Positions 21,239 through 33,510 of a stretch of DNA of 64,000 nt are shown here, one piece after another. The DNA lies in the NCBI RefSeq assembly GCF_030704535.1, contig NC_081812.1:16837001-16901000 (forward strand). The letters run 5' to 3'. How positions within the stretch are numbered: position 1 is the first letter of the stretch; every line of letters begins with the position of its first letter. The DNA is from Vitis vinifera (Eukaryota > Streptophyta > Magnoliopsida > Vitales > Vitaceae). The position numbers and the translations under genes were made by a program. Under the pieces are notes generated by a model, which saw only the letters and a list, made by a program, of their open reading frames with translations, was not told the DNA's origin and ran no database searches.

Positions 21239-23647
21239 TGATAGAATTTTAAGAAAGAAGATTCTGGAGAGAAGATAGTGGAAAAGGTTATTTTGGAAGA
21301 CTGTCCAGAAAGTGTCTTCTCTTTTGTTGAGAAGTAGACTCTCTGTTTTCTCTATATATTTCTACAGCTTAAGTATTGTTACAATCTGTTAAGCATGAGC
21401 TGTCAAGACTAATCCAAAACTAATTCTTAACTGATACTAACTAATCTTCTCTAACATCCCCCCTTAAACTCAGGGTAGAAAGATTTTCTATCCTGAGTTT
21501 GTGTCTGAATTCAATAATTAAGTTGAGGAAACTATCTTTGTGAATACATCTGCAAGTTGATCAGCTGAGGGGACATGGCGAACCCCTACCTCCTTTCGAA
21601 TGACCTTTTTACGGATAAAATAGAGATCAAGCTCTATGTGCTTTGTTCTTGCATGAAGAACAGGATTTGCAGACAGCAAAACCGTGCTAAGGTTATCACA
21701 TCAAACTAGAGGAGGCTTAGCTAGGGGAATTTGAAACTCACTCAACAATGACCTTAACTATGTGACTTCAGCTACCAAACCTGCAAGACTTCGATATTCA
21801 ACTTCAGTACTAGACCTTGAAATAGTATGTTGTTTCTTGGATTGCCAAGATATCAACTTTGGTCCCAAAAATACACAATGGCCTGAGGTCGAGCGTCTAT
21901 CATCCAAATCAGATGCCCAATCAGCATCACAAAATCCAACTAAATCAAGGCTGGATGATTTCTTCAAATGCAAACCATGCTACAAAGTGCCCTATAAATA
22001 TCTCAAGATTCGTTTCACAGCCTTCCAATGCTCCTCTGTAGGATTCTGCATAAACTGACATACTTTGTTCACACTGAAGGAAAGCTCCGACCTCGTGATG
22101 GTCACATATTGAAGAGCTCCTACTGTACTCCAATAAGCATGTAAATCCTCCACAGGATCACCATCTCCAGCTCTCAAATTTAGACCAGTGGGCAAGGGAG
22201 TTCTTGTAGGTTTGCAATGCACCATTTTTGTCTTTTGGAGCAAGTCTCGAATATAATTAATCTGGGATAAATGTAGTCCATTATTGGTATGAGAAACCTG
22301 TATTCCTAGGAAATAATGATCTTCCCCAAGGTCTTTCAAGGAAAATTCTAAGTTCAATTGAGCTATTAGGGAAGTAATTGCAGTTGTGTCACTATCAGTA
22401 ACCAAAATGTCATCAACATAGACCAAGACATATGTAATATGACTAGGAGTGAACCTTAAGAATAGTGACTGGTCAGACTTGGCGAATACAAACCCAAAAC
22501 TCAACAATGCTCGATGGAGTTTCTCAAACCAGGCTCGTGGGGCTTGTTTCAAGCCATACAAGGCCTTATGAAGTCTATAAACCAAATTAGGATTTTGCTC
22601 ATCAATAAACCCCTATGGTTGTTGCATGAACACTTCCTTCTTGCAAATCTCCATTGAGGAACGCATTATTTACATCCAGTTGCTTGATTGCCCAATTCCT
22701 TGAGAGAGCAATGGTGAAAACAACTCTTATTGTAGAAGGCTTAATGACTGGACTAAAGGTCTCAGTGAAACCAAAGCTAGCTTGTTGGTGAAAGCCTTTG
22801 GCGACCAATCGTGTTTTATACTTTTGAATAGTGCCATATGGATTTTCTTTAGTTTTGTAAACCCATTTGCAACCTATAGCCTATCTACCAGCGGGTAAAG
22901 GAACTAGTGACCAGGTGTTGTTCCTTTGTAATGCATCATACTCAGCCACCATAGCCTTTTTCAACTCATCTTGTTGAAGGGCAGCTACAACACTTGAAGG
23001 TTCTCTTACTGCAGCAATAAAAATTTTGGGTTTAACAATTCCACTCTTTGCTCTAGTAATCATTGGATGAGTATTATCAGCATCCTTGGCAATTCTCCTA
23101 GTCACACTTGCATCTGCAACGGAAGAGACAACATGCTGTACAAGACTAGCGACTGGATTAGAAACAACTTGCTGAGGAGAAACAACAAAACTAGGAACTT
23201 GTGCAGGTGCTGGAGTAGTATCAGCACTATTAGGTGCATGTGGGTGAGTGGAAACAACATTATCCATTTCACTTATTGGCCTAGTTGAAGAAATGGGAGA
23301 AGTAGGAGCTAGCAGCATTGTTGGAGACAATATTGGAGAGGCTGAAGGAGACAAATGAGAAGTAGAAAGGGAAACAGTAGAAGGTAAACAAGATGAAGCT
23401 TGAATAGTTTTAGAATAAGGGAAGGAGGTTTCATTAAAAATTTTAAGAAGAAGATTCTGGAGAGAAGATAGTGGAAAAGGTTATTTTGGAAGACTGTCCA
23501 AAAAGTGTCTCCTCTTTTGTTGAGAAGTAGACTCTGTTTTCTCTATATATTTCTACAGCTTAAGTATTGTTACAATCTGTTAAGCATGAACTATCAAGAC
23601 TAATCCAAAACTAATTCTTAACTGATCCTAACTAATCTTCTCTAACA
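21239..23647 (-). mobile_element. Copia-type LTR retrotransposon fossil in intron 1 of FBPase 2
   Basis: It is flanked by target duplications GTATT at 21234-21238 and 23648-23652. LTRs of about 217 bp lie at 21239-21456 and about 23431-23647 and differ at only a handful of positions. A polypurine tract (AAGGGGGGA on the minus strand) abuts the left LTR. Recognisable parts, in minus-strand order, are an integrase C-terminal/linker region (23354-22881), reverse transcriptase with a YVDD box (about 22808-21992) and RNase H (21973-21758). It is broken and incomplete, with several breaks. LTR similarity suggests insertion within roughly the last few million years; that is a rough inference from divergence. 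Confidence 0.88.
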
Positions 23648-24366
23648 GTATTAACTCCCTTCCTTCAAAGCATCAGCCTAAAGTGAATCAACATTATCAG
23701 TTGTAGAATTGTAGCTCAATCGAAAATGTTAATCACAATGTGCAGGTGTTCTGCAACTGCCTTAGATCTAGTGGAAGGACAGGGATTATAGCATCAGAAG
23801 AAGAAGACGTACCAGTTGCAGTTGAGGAAACTTACTCTGGAAACTACATTGTTGTGTTTGATCCAATCGATGGATCTGCCAATATTGACACGTCCTTGAC
23901 CACTGAATCCATCTTTGGCATATATGGCCCTGATGAGCAGTGCCTCTTTGACATTGATGATGACTCCATGGTAATGTAATTCTCTCATTTTGCATTAACC
24001 AAGCACGCATCTAATTATTTTTCCAATGCCTACATGCTCAGAATTGTCTACTTGTAGCTTGATCAAACAAAACAGAAGTGTGTCGTTAGTGTTTGCCAGC
24101 CAGGCAGCAACTTGTTGGCCGCTGGCTATTGCCTATATTCCAGCTCTGTGGTCTTCACACTCTCAATAGGGAAAGGAGTTTTTGCATTCACGTTGGATCC
24201 AACATTTGGAGAATTCGTTTTAACGCATGCGGATATCAAGATACCCAGATCAGGTAAAATTTACTCATTCAATGAAGGAAATCACGAGCTATGGGATGAT
24301 AATTTGAAGAGATACCTTCACCACCTTAGGCAGCCGGGCCCTAATGGCAAGCCCTATTCTGGCCGT

Positions 24367-24398
<32 letters not shown>

Positions 24399-24765
24399 AA
24401 TGCTATTATATGGTGGCATTTATGGGAACCCTAAGAACATGAACAGCAAGAAGGGGAATCTGAGACTATTATATGAATGTGCACCAATGAGCTATTTAGT
24501 AGAACAAGCTGGTGGGAAAGCAACAGATGGTAACCAGAGAATACTTGACATCCAACCCACAGAGGTAAAAATAAAAAAATAAGAAAAATAATTAAAAGGA
24601 AACAAAGAAGCTGAAGCCAAAAGATGCAGGATGCTTTAACTGAATTTATCTTAAATAACAGCTAATATCAAGTAACTTTTCTTTTTCCGGCGGGTTCACC
24701 AGCGTACACCAATTTTTATTGGAAGCCCGGTTGAAGTGGAGAAATTGGAGAAGTACTTGGCCTGA

Positions 24766-25272
24766 TAAGTCCTAATGGACAGATGGTCCAATTTTCTGTT
24801 GTTTGTAATTCCTGTTTATTTTCATTGGCATGTTTACAAATTTTTTAAAATCTGAACAAAGTCCAGATTGAATTCTAACATAGAATCAAATTTGCTTACT
24901 CATAACCTCCATTAAAAATGTGCAGGCAACATTCAAGGGAACTAGCACATCATATCAGCTTTTATAAAGAATTTATGTATTCAACAGAATCAACTCATTA
25001 GATCAGCATGCCTGGAGTAACAATTATATTTTTGCAAACCTTTAAATAAGGGTTTGCCAGCATATTAGATATAAAAACTACATAGATAAAAAATAAAAAA
25101 AATAAAAAAAATAAAGAGCAGGTAAATCTAAGGAATTAAGTGAAAATTCTACTGCTTGCTAAATGGAATTCTATTGGCAATTCTGTTGATATTGAACGTA
25201 ACTGAATATCTTTTCTGGTAAGCAGCACACTGGTAACAGATCAGCCTAAAGACAGTCGTGTTGTTAAGCCAG
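24766..25272. other. Convergent 3' ends of FBPase 2 and the LisH gene
   Basis: No gene is seen between the FBPase 2 stop (24765) and the LisH stop (25273). It presumably holds both 3' UTRs. An AAAAATAAA-type simple repeat lies at about 25086-25115. Confidence 0.5.
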
Positions 25273-27875
25273 TCAGTTTCTTGCAGACAAATTCTCCTGA
25301 CCTACAGAAAAGCTTCGATGATCTTTTGCTGCAGTTTTAAAGGAACCATGGTCAGTAAATCTAGATCCTCCAAATAGGAAAGTATAGGATCAAGAGAAGG
25401 AGGAATGAATGGTAAGTTTACCAGGGCTTAGTATCCTTATGCATTTGGTTATGGTCTTTAGAGATGTAAGAGAATCTGGGCCTGTTTTCAGGAACAGAAA
25501 AAACTAGAGTTAATAAATTTATTGGCACATGTGCAAGTGAATCAAATCAAATGACATGAATTTCCTCACCTTGGATATTCATGTCCTCTGAATAAATTTT
25601 TGTCACAGTTGATGAAAGCTCAGAGAAACCTTGACTAGCTCCCAAATCACCATTCTGTAATTCTTGAGGTGTCCTGTGTATTATTCAGAGCCAAAAAAAA
25701 GTTACATGCTAGTTAAGGGAATGATGGAGATACATCTAATCACAGACAAAAAGCATAAGATGGAAACAATACCCTGAACCAGAGTCTATAGAAGAACCCA
25801 AGGCAGGCTGGCAAGAATAACTAATTCCTTCACAGTCAAGATCAAAATCAACTAATAGCTCAGAGATGGAGAAATCCATGCCAAAAGCATCAAAATTAGG
25901 CAAATCCATGTCAAAAATCTCTTCTTCACTTTTGGATTCAGATGTTGAAATCCCATCAGCGATTGGTTTCCCTGAGGTTGTCGGCAGATCAGAATCATCA
26001 AAATCTAGCCTTCCCTTTACATGATCCCTCTTGCTCATCTTCTTCAAGTTCGTCTTGATTGGTGAGCAAGAAGAAATGCACTGGTTTCTCTCCACGTAGT
26101 AAGCTTTCTGTTTGAAAGGGCTCACAATAACTGTCTCTGAAGAAATTATAGTGCAGTTAGCCGGTGTGATTACTTGGGGGGTATTATTCTTGCTGGAGTT
26201 AGCAGTCGAAGAAATCTCCAGTGGAGAGATGGCTTTATCATTTTGGGAGGAAATTGCTTGCGGAGGTGTTTTAGGACCAGATGAATTTGCTACAGGAGAT
26301 AGAGAGGGCTGACTGAACAAATTCTTAGCAACACTGGATCCTTGAACCACTGACCCACCCAGCAAACGGTTGTGGGGTGAAGAACAAGCAGCTGAAAATT
26401 GCTTAATATTTTCTGGACCATTAACAGCATCAATTGATTGAGACAATGTATCGTTACCTGGAATTTTAAACAAAAAAAAATGTTTAGAGAACAATTCAAA
26501 TATTGAAGGTGAAAATTCTATAAGGACATATCAGAAGCATAAGAGAATTTGCAGGGAAGGAAAAAAAAAAAAAAAAAAAAACCTTTGGTTGGCAACGGCT
26601 TGGTGGGTAATTTACCACGAGACCTCTTAGTAGGTGGAGGTGCATCAGGAACAGCCTTTACATCCTTCCTCTTTTTGGCAGATAGGTGATTTGTGATTGG
26701 TGTAGAGAAATTTGCAGGCTCCACTATAGCGTTCGAGGGCATTGGTAAGGGCGTCACAACGGGGGAGTTGTATGCATGGTAACCTAAGGAGAAGGCATCA
26801 AAACGATGAAGCCACCAAAACAATAAGCAGATCTTTGTAACATGACTCATGATTTTAGTGCAAAGAATTTCCACATATAAAAAATTGTTAATGACCATGA
26901 TCACGGGAAATTGCTCGTTGCCTAAAGGATTCATTCAGCGGCTCTGAGAATTCCAAGTCAAACAACTGAAGCTTCAAATCAAACAAGATTAGGCTCAACT
27001 TTAGCATAGGTTGCATTATGCTTGACATTATCAGGACTTCAGTTTTCTTGAATTCCAACAATCAACACATTTCTATTGAAGAAGATCCAGTTTTGAGCGC
27101 CTTAGATTTGAATGTGTAACCCTAATTATTCAGAGGTTATATTTTGATCAACAGTTCTAATAAACTGTATGTACCAGATCCACCTAAATGAAAGCAAAAG
27201 TCATCAACCAGATTGGATAAACAAATAGCACCTATTCATCTATTCTGCTAGATTATCCAAAACCCAATTCTATCAAATAGTTGCCTATCTCAGACATTAC
27301 TGTCACCGAAATTGCGAAAAAAAAATAAAATTCACAAGCAGAATGGTACCTGAGAAAGGCCCAACATTTGGATCTAATTGATGAACCACAGCTGTTGATT
27401 TTGTCCCCAAAGCCGGAATCATGGAGTTGGGAGTACTTCCTCCAGCGTTATAAGCGTTCATAGCGTCTTGCATACCCTGCAACAGCGTCTGGACACGAAA
27501 TTTCTCCTGATCCAAACGGATCTTCTCTCGTTCCAGCATCACCTTCTGCTCCTTCAAAGAAATGTACTCGTCCAGCATCGCCCCCAAACTCAACAAACTC
27601 TTGGGCGCCTGTAAAAACCACACGAATCCTTTATCGAAACCACGCAAAATCAATGAAACACGCCGATCTTAAGCAAATAGCCTAAAAATCGAAAAGCGTA
27701 CCTCCTGAACCGAAGATTTGGAAATGAGGTTGGAAGCTTCGTTCCTGAAAGTGGAACGAGTCTGGGAGTAGCTGTTGTCGGAGAGATATCGGTCGACAAT
27801 GAAGGCGACCTGGACCGGAGTAACCTTCCCCTTGCCCAAGTTCTCTGGTTTTCTGGGTTTAGTCGGCTTCCCCAT
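25273..27875 (-). CDS. LisH-motif nuclear-type protein, function unknown
   Basis: Seven exons join in phase: 27702-27875, 27350-27608, 26583-26783, 25773-26457, 25570-25673, 25422-25481 and about 25273-25328, giving about 512 aa. The start MGKPTKPRKPEN is followed by a LisH-like dimerisation motif (about residues 19-50: TPVQVAFIVDRYLSDNSYSQ). Next comes a coiled coil (about 63-105: MLDEYISLKEQKVMLEREK). A basic segment (about 170-205: KKRKDVK, PPPTKRSRGK) is a likely nuclear signal. A long Ser/Pro-rich, disordered middle leads to an acidic stretch with EEEIFDMDLPNFDAFGMD (about 400-420). LisH proteins often act as scaffolds in transcriptional or ubiquitin complexes, but I recognise no named orthologue. 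The last exon start is ambiguous: acceptors at 25329 and 25368 are in the same frame; CAG at 25329 is the better consensus. The gene is convergent with FBPase 2. Confidence 0.85.
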
Positions 27876-28999
27876 ATCTTCTTCACAGGAAAAATGAGAT
27901 ATCGGAAGAGATCTGCGAGCACAAAATATACATATAAGGAGCAAAAGGAGGGTTGAAGAAGAACGCGGGAGTATTTGAAATTTTTGAAGAGACTGATAAT
28001 AGGGAGGGAGACGCTGGTTTTTTAGCGGTTAATGTACCCTCTTCCCTCTAAAATTCTAAATCCCCCGAAACCTTCTTTTTTTAATTCGCTTTTGGCGGAT
28101 GTCAAATTCAACTCCCTCCATGCGGTAAAAATGGGTCCAATGAAAAATAAATACCCCAATATTCTTTGGATTGTATAGGAGACTAGGAGTCTACAAACCA
28201 GCTCATAAATCTTTTTTAAACTCTTCGATACACGTGGACATTTGACATACACGTCACCCAAACACTTTCATAGTAGTCTAGAAGTTTTTAACCGCATGTT
28301 TAGTAACTATTTTCTAAAATAATTCTAAAAAAATAGTTTTTGAAAATTATTATTTAATTTTTATAAAATAAAAATCTATTTAAAAATTAAAAATATTTTT
28401 AACTCATTTTTTAATCATTCTATATATAATTATTTCTTAAAACGAACTTTCAGAAAATAAAGAAAAATAAGATAAAACAATTAAATAATTTTTTTTCAAA
28501 ACATTATATTTTTTATTCTTAAAAAATAATTTTTAATTATCAAACATATTTTTTATGTTTTTAGTTTTAGAAAATATAAAACCGTTATAAAAAATAATTT
28601 CCAAACAGTTCATAACTTTGTGAAATTTTACAAAGTTTTTAGGATTTAAATTTTATGTCATGGGTCATTTATCGCAGAATTCTATTATATTTTATTAAAT
28701 TCTATGAAATACATTAAAGTTCCTATGGACTAAATAAATAATAAATCCAAAACATAATGATGTTTTAACACAAAAATAATTGCCAATAAATGGATGGTAA
28801 CACCATAAATAAATGACTCTTAACATTGTTATGTTTCAAAAGGTAGAAGAGAAAAAAAAAATGGGAAGTGTGGTCAAGTTTCATGGGCTGAAGCTAGAGC
28901 CCAGCATCAGAAGCCCATTATCCCAAAAAAACAGGAGCACAAAAATACAAATCTGCTATGTAACGTTACCACTCCAGGTTTTAGCAGCAGCAGGAGAAG
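27876..28999. other. Divergent intergenic region between the LisH and pTAC13 genes
   Basis: No gene is supported. 28270-28620 is very AT-rich. Near 28870-28930 the words ATGGGCTGAAG, GAGCCCAGC and AAGCCCATTA resemble site II elements of the pTAC13 promoter. The reading frame 28022-28261 matches nothing known. Confidence 0.4.
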
Positions 29000-31358
29000 A
29001 TGAAGCAAGGGCTTCTGCTATGTAATCCTTCATACAACGCTCCATCTCTGCCCTCCCTTCATTTCCCAATATCCACAGCTAAACGTACCACTGTCATCTC
29101 TGTAAGCCTTGATTCAGCCGATACCCGACCGCTTACAGCCAGAGAAAGAAGACAACTCAGAAACGAGAGGAGAGAGAGCAAAGCCACCACCAATTGGAGA
29201 GAAGAGGTGGAGGAAAGGCTTCTCAAGAAGCCCAAGAAGAGGTATGCTTCCTGGACCGAAGAGCTTAACCTCGACAACCTCGCTCTTTTGGGTCCTCAAT
29301 GGTGGGTCGTTCGCGTTTCACGGGTTTCGGGTCAGGAGTCAGCGGAACGACTCGCCCGATCCTTGGCCAGGAACTTCCCCGACATTGATTTCAAGGTAGT
29401 TTGGGTACCGGGTAGGATTCAAAATCATTCCTACTTTGGGTTTTGTGTTCAATGATTGATGAATTTCAGTTAGAAATGCTATGCTCATGCTTTTGGGTTT
29501 CACTGTTTCATGTCTGCCTTTAGTTGTGTTGTATGTCATTTGAATTATGATTCCTGTATACTTTGAGGGCGCTGTTTTTGGCTTCCCCTCTTTTCTATTT
29601 ATACTACTTCTCTTTACCTATCCAAAAAAAATATATATCATTGGTATTATGATCAGTCTTTTAGGTTTGATGTGAATCCTTTGATAGATATTCTTCTCGG
29701 GCAAAATCCCACTGCGCTTATGTTGGATACAATGCCATAATTAAGTTAAAGTTGCTTAACCCTACCTCAAGTTTCTTATATAGTCCTTGGATTCAGTGGC
29801 AGTTTTCTATTCCATGTAGATTAAGTTGTCAGCATTATGCTAGATCCTTTATTTCGTTGAAATTTTTGGAGTTTCTCGAATCTTGCGAGCAAAATATGAT
29901 TTAATTTTGTTAATTGTTTTGGAAATGGGGCTTAATGATGACTATTTGAGGCATATGGATTTGAATGCCAAAAAAATAAAATTGCCACAGGTGGATTGCG
30001 GCTCAACCTCCTTACTGTTTGTTTCAGGTTTATGTTCCATCTGTCCAAGTGAAAAGGAAATTAAAGAATGGATCGATTTCAGTTAAACCAAAACCCCTCT
30101 TTCCTGGGTGTGTATTTTTAAGGTGTGTACTGAACAAGGAGACACATGACTTTATAAGAGAATGTGATGGGATTGGAGGCTTTGTTGGATCCAAAGTTGG
30201 AAATACGTAAGCATTCATTCTTGTTCTCATTGCACTAGTTGAATTTGCTATAATTACTTGTTTCAACACTATTCAGTAAAAGTAGTATAAGGATTTGATA
30301 GTATAGATGTTGAAGTGTCTTGTAGATACATCATACTTTGTCCCCCTACAGCTAGGATGCTCTTATTTTACCGGGTATGAAAAACAGTGAAGGACCTCCA
30401 TAGATATCTGGGAAAGATGTAACTTTACCATTTTCTAAACTTAAGGGCTATCCAATTCTAACTTAACTCTACTGATTTTATGACTCATGGGCCCTGTAGA
30501 GGAGATGCATAGATGGTGCAGCAGCATAGTAGGAAAATAAATTTGTACCTGAAGAAAGAGATTCTGATAGCAAATTTTTACCCAAAGAAAGAGAATTGGA
30601 GTAAACTGCATATGTTCCAGCCAAAAAAATGTAAAACAAAATTTAGGAAAGAAAGTATTCCTGTAATGAAAAATCAGGGTTGTCTTATTTGGATGTCCTT
30701 TCAGCCTGCCTGCTTTTTCTCCATTGCATAAATTTCAGGCAGTTTGAAATGATGCTGATCCTTCAACATTTGCAGAAAAAGGCAGATTAACAAACCCAGG
30801 CCAGTTTCTGTTGATGATATTGAAGCAATCTTCAAACAATCAAAAGAAGAACAGGAAAAAGCAGACAAAGCTTTTGAAGAAGAGCAGCAAAAAGAAGAAA
30901 CTATTAACCCTGAGAAACTGATTATATACCCTCATTTAGATTCCAAAGATGTTACAATATCTGTAGTAGATTCCAAGCCAAAAAGGCGATCCAGAAAAGC
31001 TTCCAAACCTATTGCAGATGGTGCATCAACAGCAAAGCATGATAAGCTCCTTAAACCAGGTTCAACCGTCCGAGTTGTATCTGGGACTTTTACAGAGTTC
31101 TCGGGCAGCCTTAAAAAGCTGGATCGCAAAAATGGAAAGGTATGCTATTAATTGATACATCGACTTATTGACGTTTAATACGATTAATATGTTGCAAAGT
31201 CCATGTGAAAACTTTTTTGCCTCTTTATGCGTTCATCTATTCAAGACTAAATTTAATGTTATATTGTTTTCTTTCAGGCAACTGTTGGATTCACTCTCTT
31301 TGGAAAGGAGACCTTAGTGGACCTTGATGTCAATGAAATTGTTGCAGAAACAAAGTGA
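29000..31358 (+). CDS. PTAC13: pTAC13: plastid NusG-like transcription factor
   Basis: Exons 29000-29395, 30028-30206, 30776-31139 and 31278-31358 join in phase to give 339 aa. An N-terminal plastid transit peptide (about 1-40) precedes a basic linker. A NusG N-terminal (NGN) domain follows: WWVVRVSRVSGQESAERLA, VYVPSVQVKRKLKNGSISVK, PLFPGCVFLRCVL and the CDGIGGFVGSK segment. A charged coiled-coil-like stretch (EQEKADKAFEEEQQKEE) comes next, and a C-terminal KOW-type domain: KPGSTVRVVSGTFTEFSGS, GFTLFGKETLVDLD. The protein was found in Arabidopsis plastid transcriptionally active chromosome preparations; by analogy with bacterial NusG it probably contacts the plastid-encoded RNA polymerase. 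FLN1, another component of that complex, lies about 23 kb downstream. No defect is seen. Confidence 0.92.
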
Positions 31359-32000
31359 TGTAAGCAACTTTTTCACTGATAATTCTTATTAAATGTTAAG
31401 TTTATCCATTTCATAGCTTTAATTCCACTCTCCTTTATTGTATTTTCACCCTTTTTCCTGCATAGCCTTTGAATCTAGAACGTACACTGTGATTGAGTGA
31501 GAGCCTCATGCTCCCTAAATTATGAGGCCCCATCCCAAGGTCACTTGCTCAGTCTTAAGGTCCCATTTCTCTGGCCATTGATGATTCCTTGCAGCATTAG
31601 ACAAATTAAAAATAATAAAAAATAGTATATGCTTGCAAGGGGAAGTTGCCAATTAGATTGAAATCTTCCATGTAGGTTGCTATTTTTGACATAGTATATG
31701 CTCCATGCTGCATAAGCTGTCTAGTCCTACTTGGCAAAGTATAATCTTAATGCCTACTTATGTCTGGCATATGATACTGCTAACAGATGATTGAGAGGGC
31801 TTATCCAGGATTTGCAAGTTGGAATGCAGATCTTTGTATGCGTATATAACCACATAGTATGCATACTTGTACTTCTTTGCAATTCCATGATAATTTCAGT
31901 TGCAAGTTTTAAACTATGATTTGTACTGACTTGAGTACATATACTAAAATACAGAGACAAAAATCTACTAGAAATCTACTTTCATGATTAGTCTCAATGA
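31359..32000. other. pTAC13 3' flank
   Basis: No gene is seen. Presumably 3' UTR followed by ordinary intergenic DNA. Confidence 0.4.
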
Positions 32001-33510
32001 CATTAACATTGTTTAGGTTCTAGTTTGGTCAAACTCAGTTGATGGTTATTTTGAAGAAGAGGATTATGTGTAAATATGATTTGGTTTCAAACTCATACAA
32101 GACAAATGGCAACTCTAAATTGACCTATAGAGACCTTTGTCATGGATTTGATTTGAGTTGAGTTGGTATCAGAATAGAGCTCAAAAGTGCTAAAAATTGT
32201 TGTCTAGTGTACCTTGTGCTACTAGTGCAATGGTTCCAGGCAGTGTCTGCACTGCGTGCCAAGTAGACTTTCTGCTCCCAACTCACATAGCAGCACAGTT
32301 GCATCCAGAAGAGAAGGTTCTATTTTTGGCCACTATGCTTCCAGTTTGGTTGGTATTTTGGTACTAGACATGGAGTTGTGCTACTAGTGCTATTAAGGAT
32401 ATGCTACCGGTGCTAGTAACATTTCACTACTAGTGCGAGTAAGGATGTGTAATTAGGGCTAGTAACAATTGACTAGAAACACGGTAGAATACAGAGGCAT
32501 GCAGTCTGGATATTTGCTTTATGCTCTACCACTACCAGCTCAAGGTGGATTGCACTCCCAGAGCAATAAAGACTAGAAGCTTGGTTTTTCTATTCTGACA
32601 TGTGCTACCAGCCAGGAGCATTGCACTAACAATGCAAGTAGCACTAGAAGTGCAGATTATGTTATGAATTCAAGGTTAATAGTTTCTGGTTTTCTTTTCT
32701 AGGCATTTATAGGTCAGTTATGAGTTCATTTGTCTATAAATGGACCCTAGGTCATTTAGATTTGGTGTATCTCTTAAAACTCCCTGTAATTCATTGTGAA
32801 AACTCTTTGAGAGAGAAGTTGTGAGAGTGACTCAAGTGTTTATGCAGGCCAATCCTAGTAGTGTGTGACTATAGTGATTTATTAAATTTTGATTTGTTAT
32901 TATGGTCCTGCATTTGTCATTCAAGAATCGGATCTGAGTGCTTTCAGAATGCCTTATTGAAGAGAGTTAACAATCAAAGAATTGCAATCTGATCCAGTGG
33001 GACTCTGGAGATCAATTGTGGTGTGATTATGTGATCTAGGTTTAGTGTGACTCCGGAGCAATACCATTGGCTGAGAAATCTTGGGGTGACTCCTAGTACT
33101 GAATGTGACTTTGTCATGTAACAAAATTGAGTGTTGTGGTGCATTAAGGCTGTGATCTGAAAATCCCAGTGGGATGTTGAGTGCCTTGATGTGACTTTGA
33201 GGTTGGGCACTCATTTTCAAAGAGAAGGCACAGAATGAGTAGATCAGGGATCGATCGAGCGGACTTGTGTTTGTTTAAACTAAACTTTGTAGCTTTATTA
33301 TTCAATAGTGGAGTATTGCTAGCTGGAAAAGCTCATGGTTTTTCACCAATGGAGGAGGTTTTCCGGGTAAAATCCTTGTGTCTATTGTATGATTGCTTTT
33401 GCATTCATTATCTACTACATAATCATAGCATTATTAGCCAATGGAGATTAAAATTGGTAAAATTGCATCAAATTACTCATAGGTTACTGAGATCACCTGC
33501 TTGAGATTCC
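32001..33510. repeat. Repeat-like block with CTACTAGTGC motifs
   Basis: GTGCTACTAGTGC-type words recur at about 32217, 32380 and 32430, with related CTACCGGTGCTAGTAAC and GCACTAGAAGTGC. TTGGTATCAGAATAGAGC at 32167 resembles a tRNA-Met primer-binding site. No coding parts are recognised. It may be a decayed LTR-related insertion; borders and family are not resolved. Confidence 0.3.

Larger units (their letters stand above)
20045..24765 (+). pseudogene. Chloroplast fructose-1,6-bisphosphatase (copy 2, disrupted by insertions)
   Basis: The exons are 20045-21229 (interrupted), 23746-23970, 24058-24564 and 24703-24765. Exons 2 to 4 are fully open and keep DPIDGSANID, the three redox-loop cysteines (DEQC...QKCVVSVCQPGSN), [30 protein letters not shown] and LEKYLA. 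Exons 2 and 3 match copy 1 in length (225 and 507 bases). Exon 1 starts MGGTIPTGSSRI and has a Ser-rich transit region. A 748-bp solo LTR plus 5-bp target duplication lies at 20184-20936. Beyond it the frame continues IRCTAVGSVATSPETKP, then meets TAG at 20996, five codons before EFEIENLTTWLLKQEQ. Intron 1 holds a Copia fossil. Exon 4 lacks three codons (see its own finding). The transit exon cannot be read through as it stands, so I call a pseudogene. The clean catalytic exons suggest recent damage, or rescue by an alternative start or splice. Confidence 0.8.

Noticed and set aside
29059-29539. Antisense frames over pTAC13 exon 1
   Set aside because: Shadows of the real coding exon; Ser/Leu-rich as expected from reverse reading.
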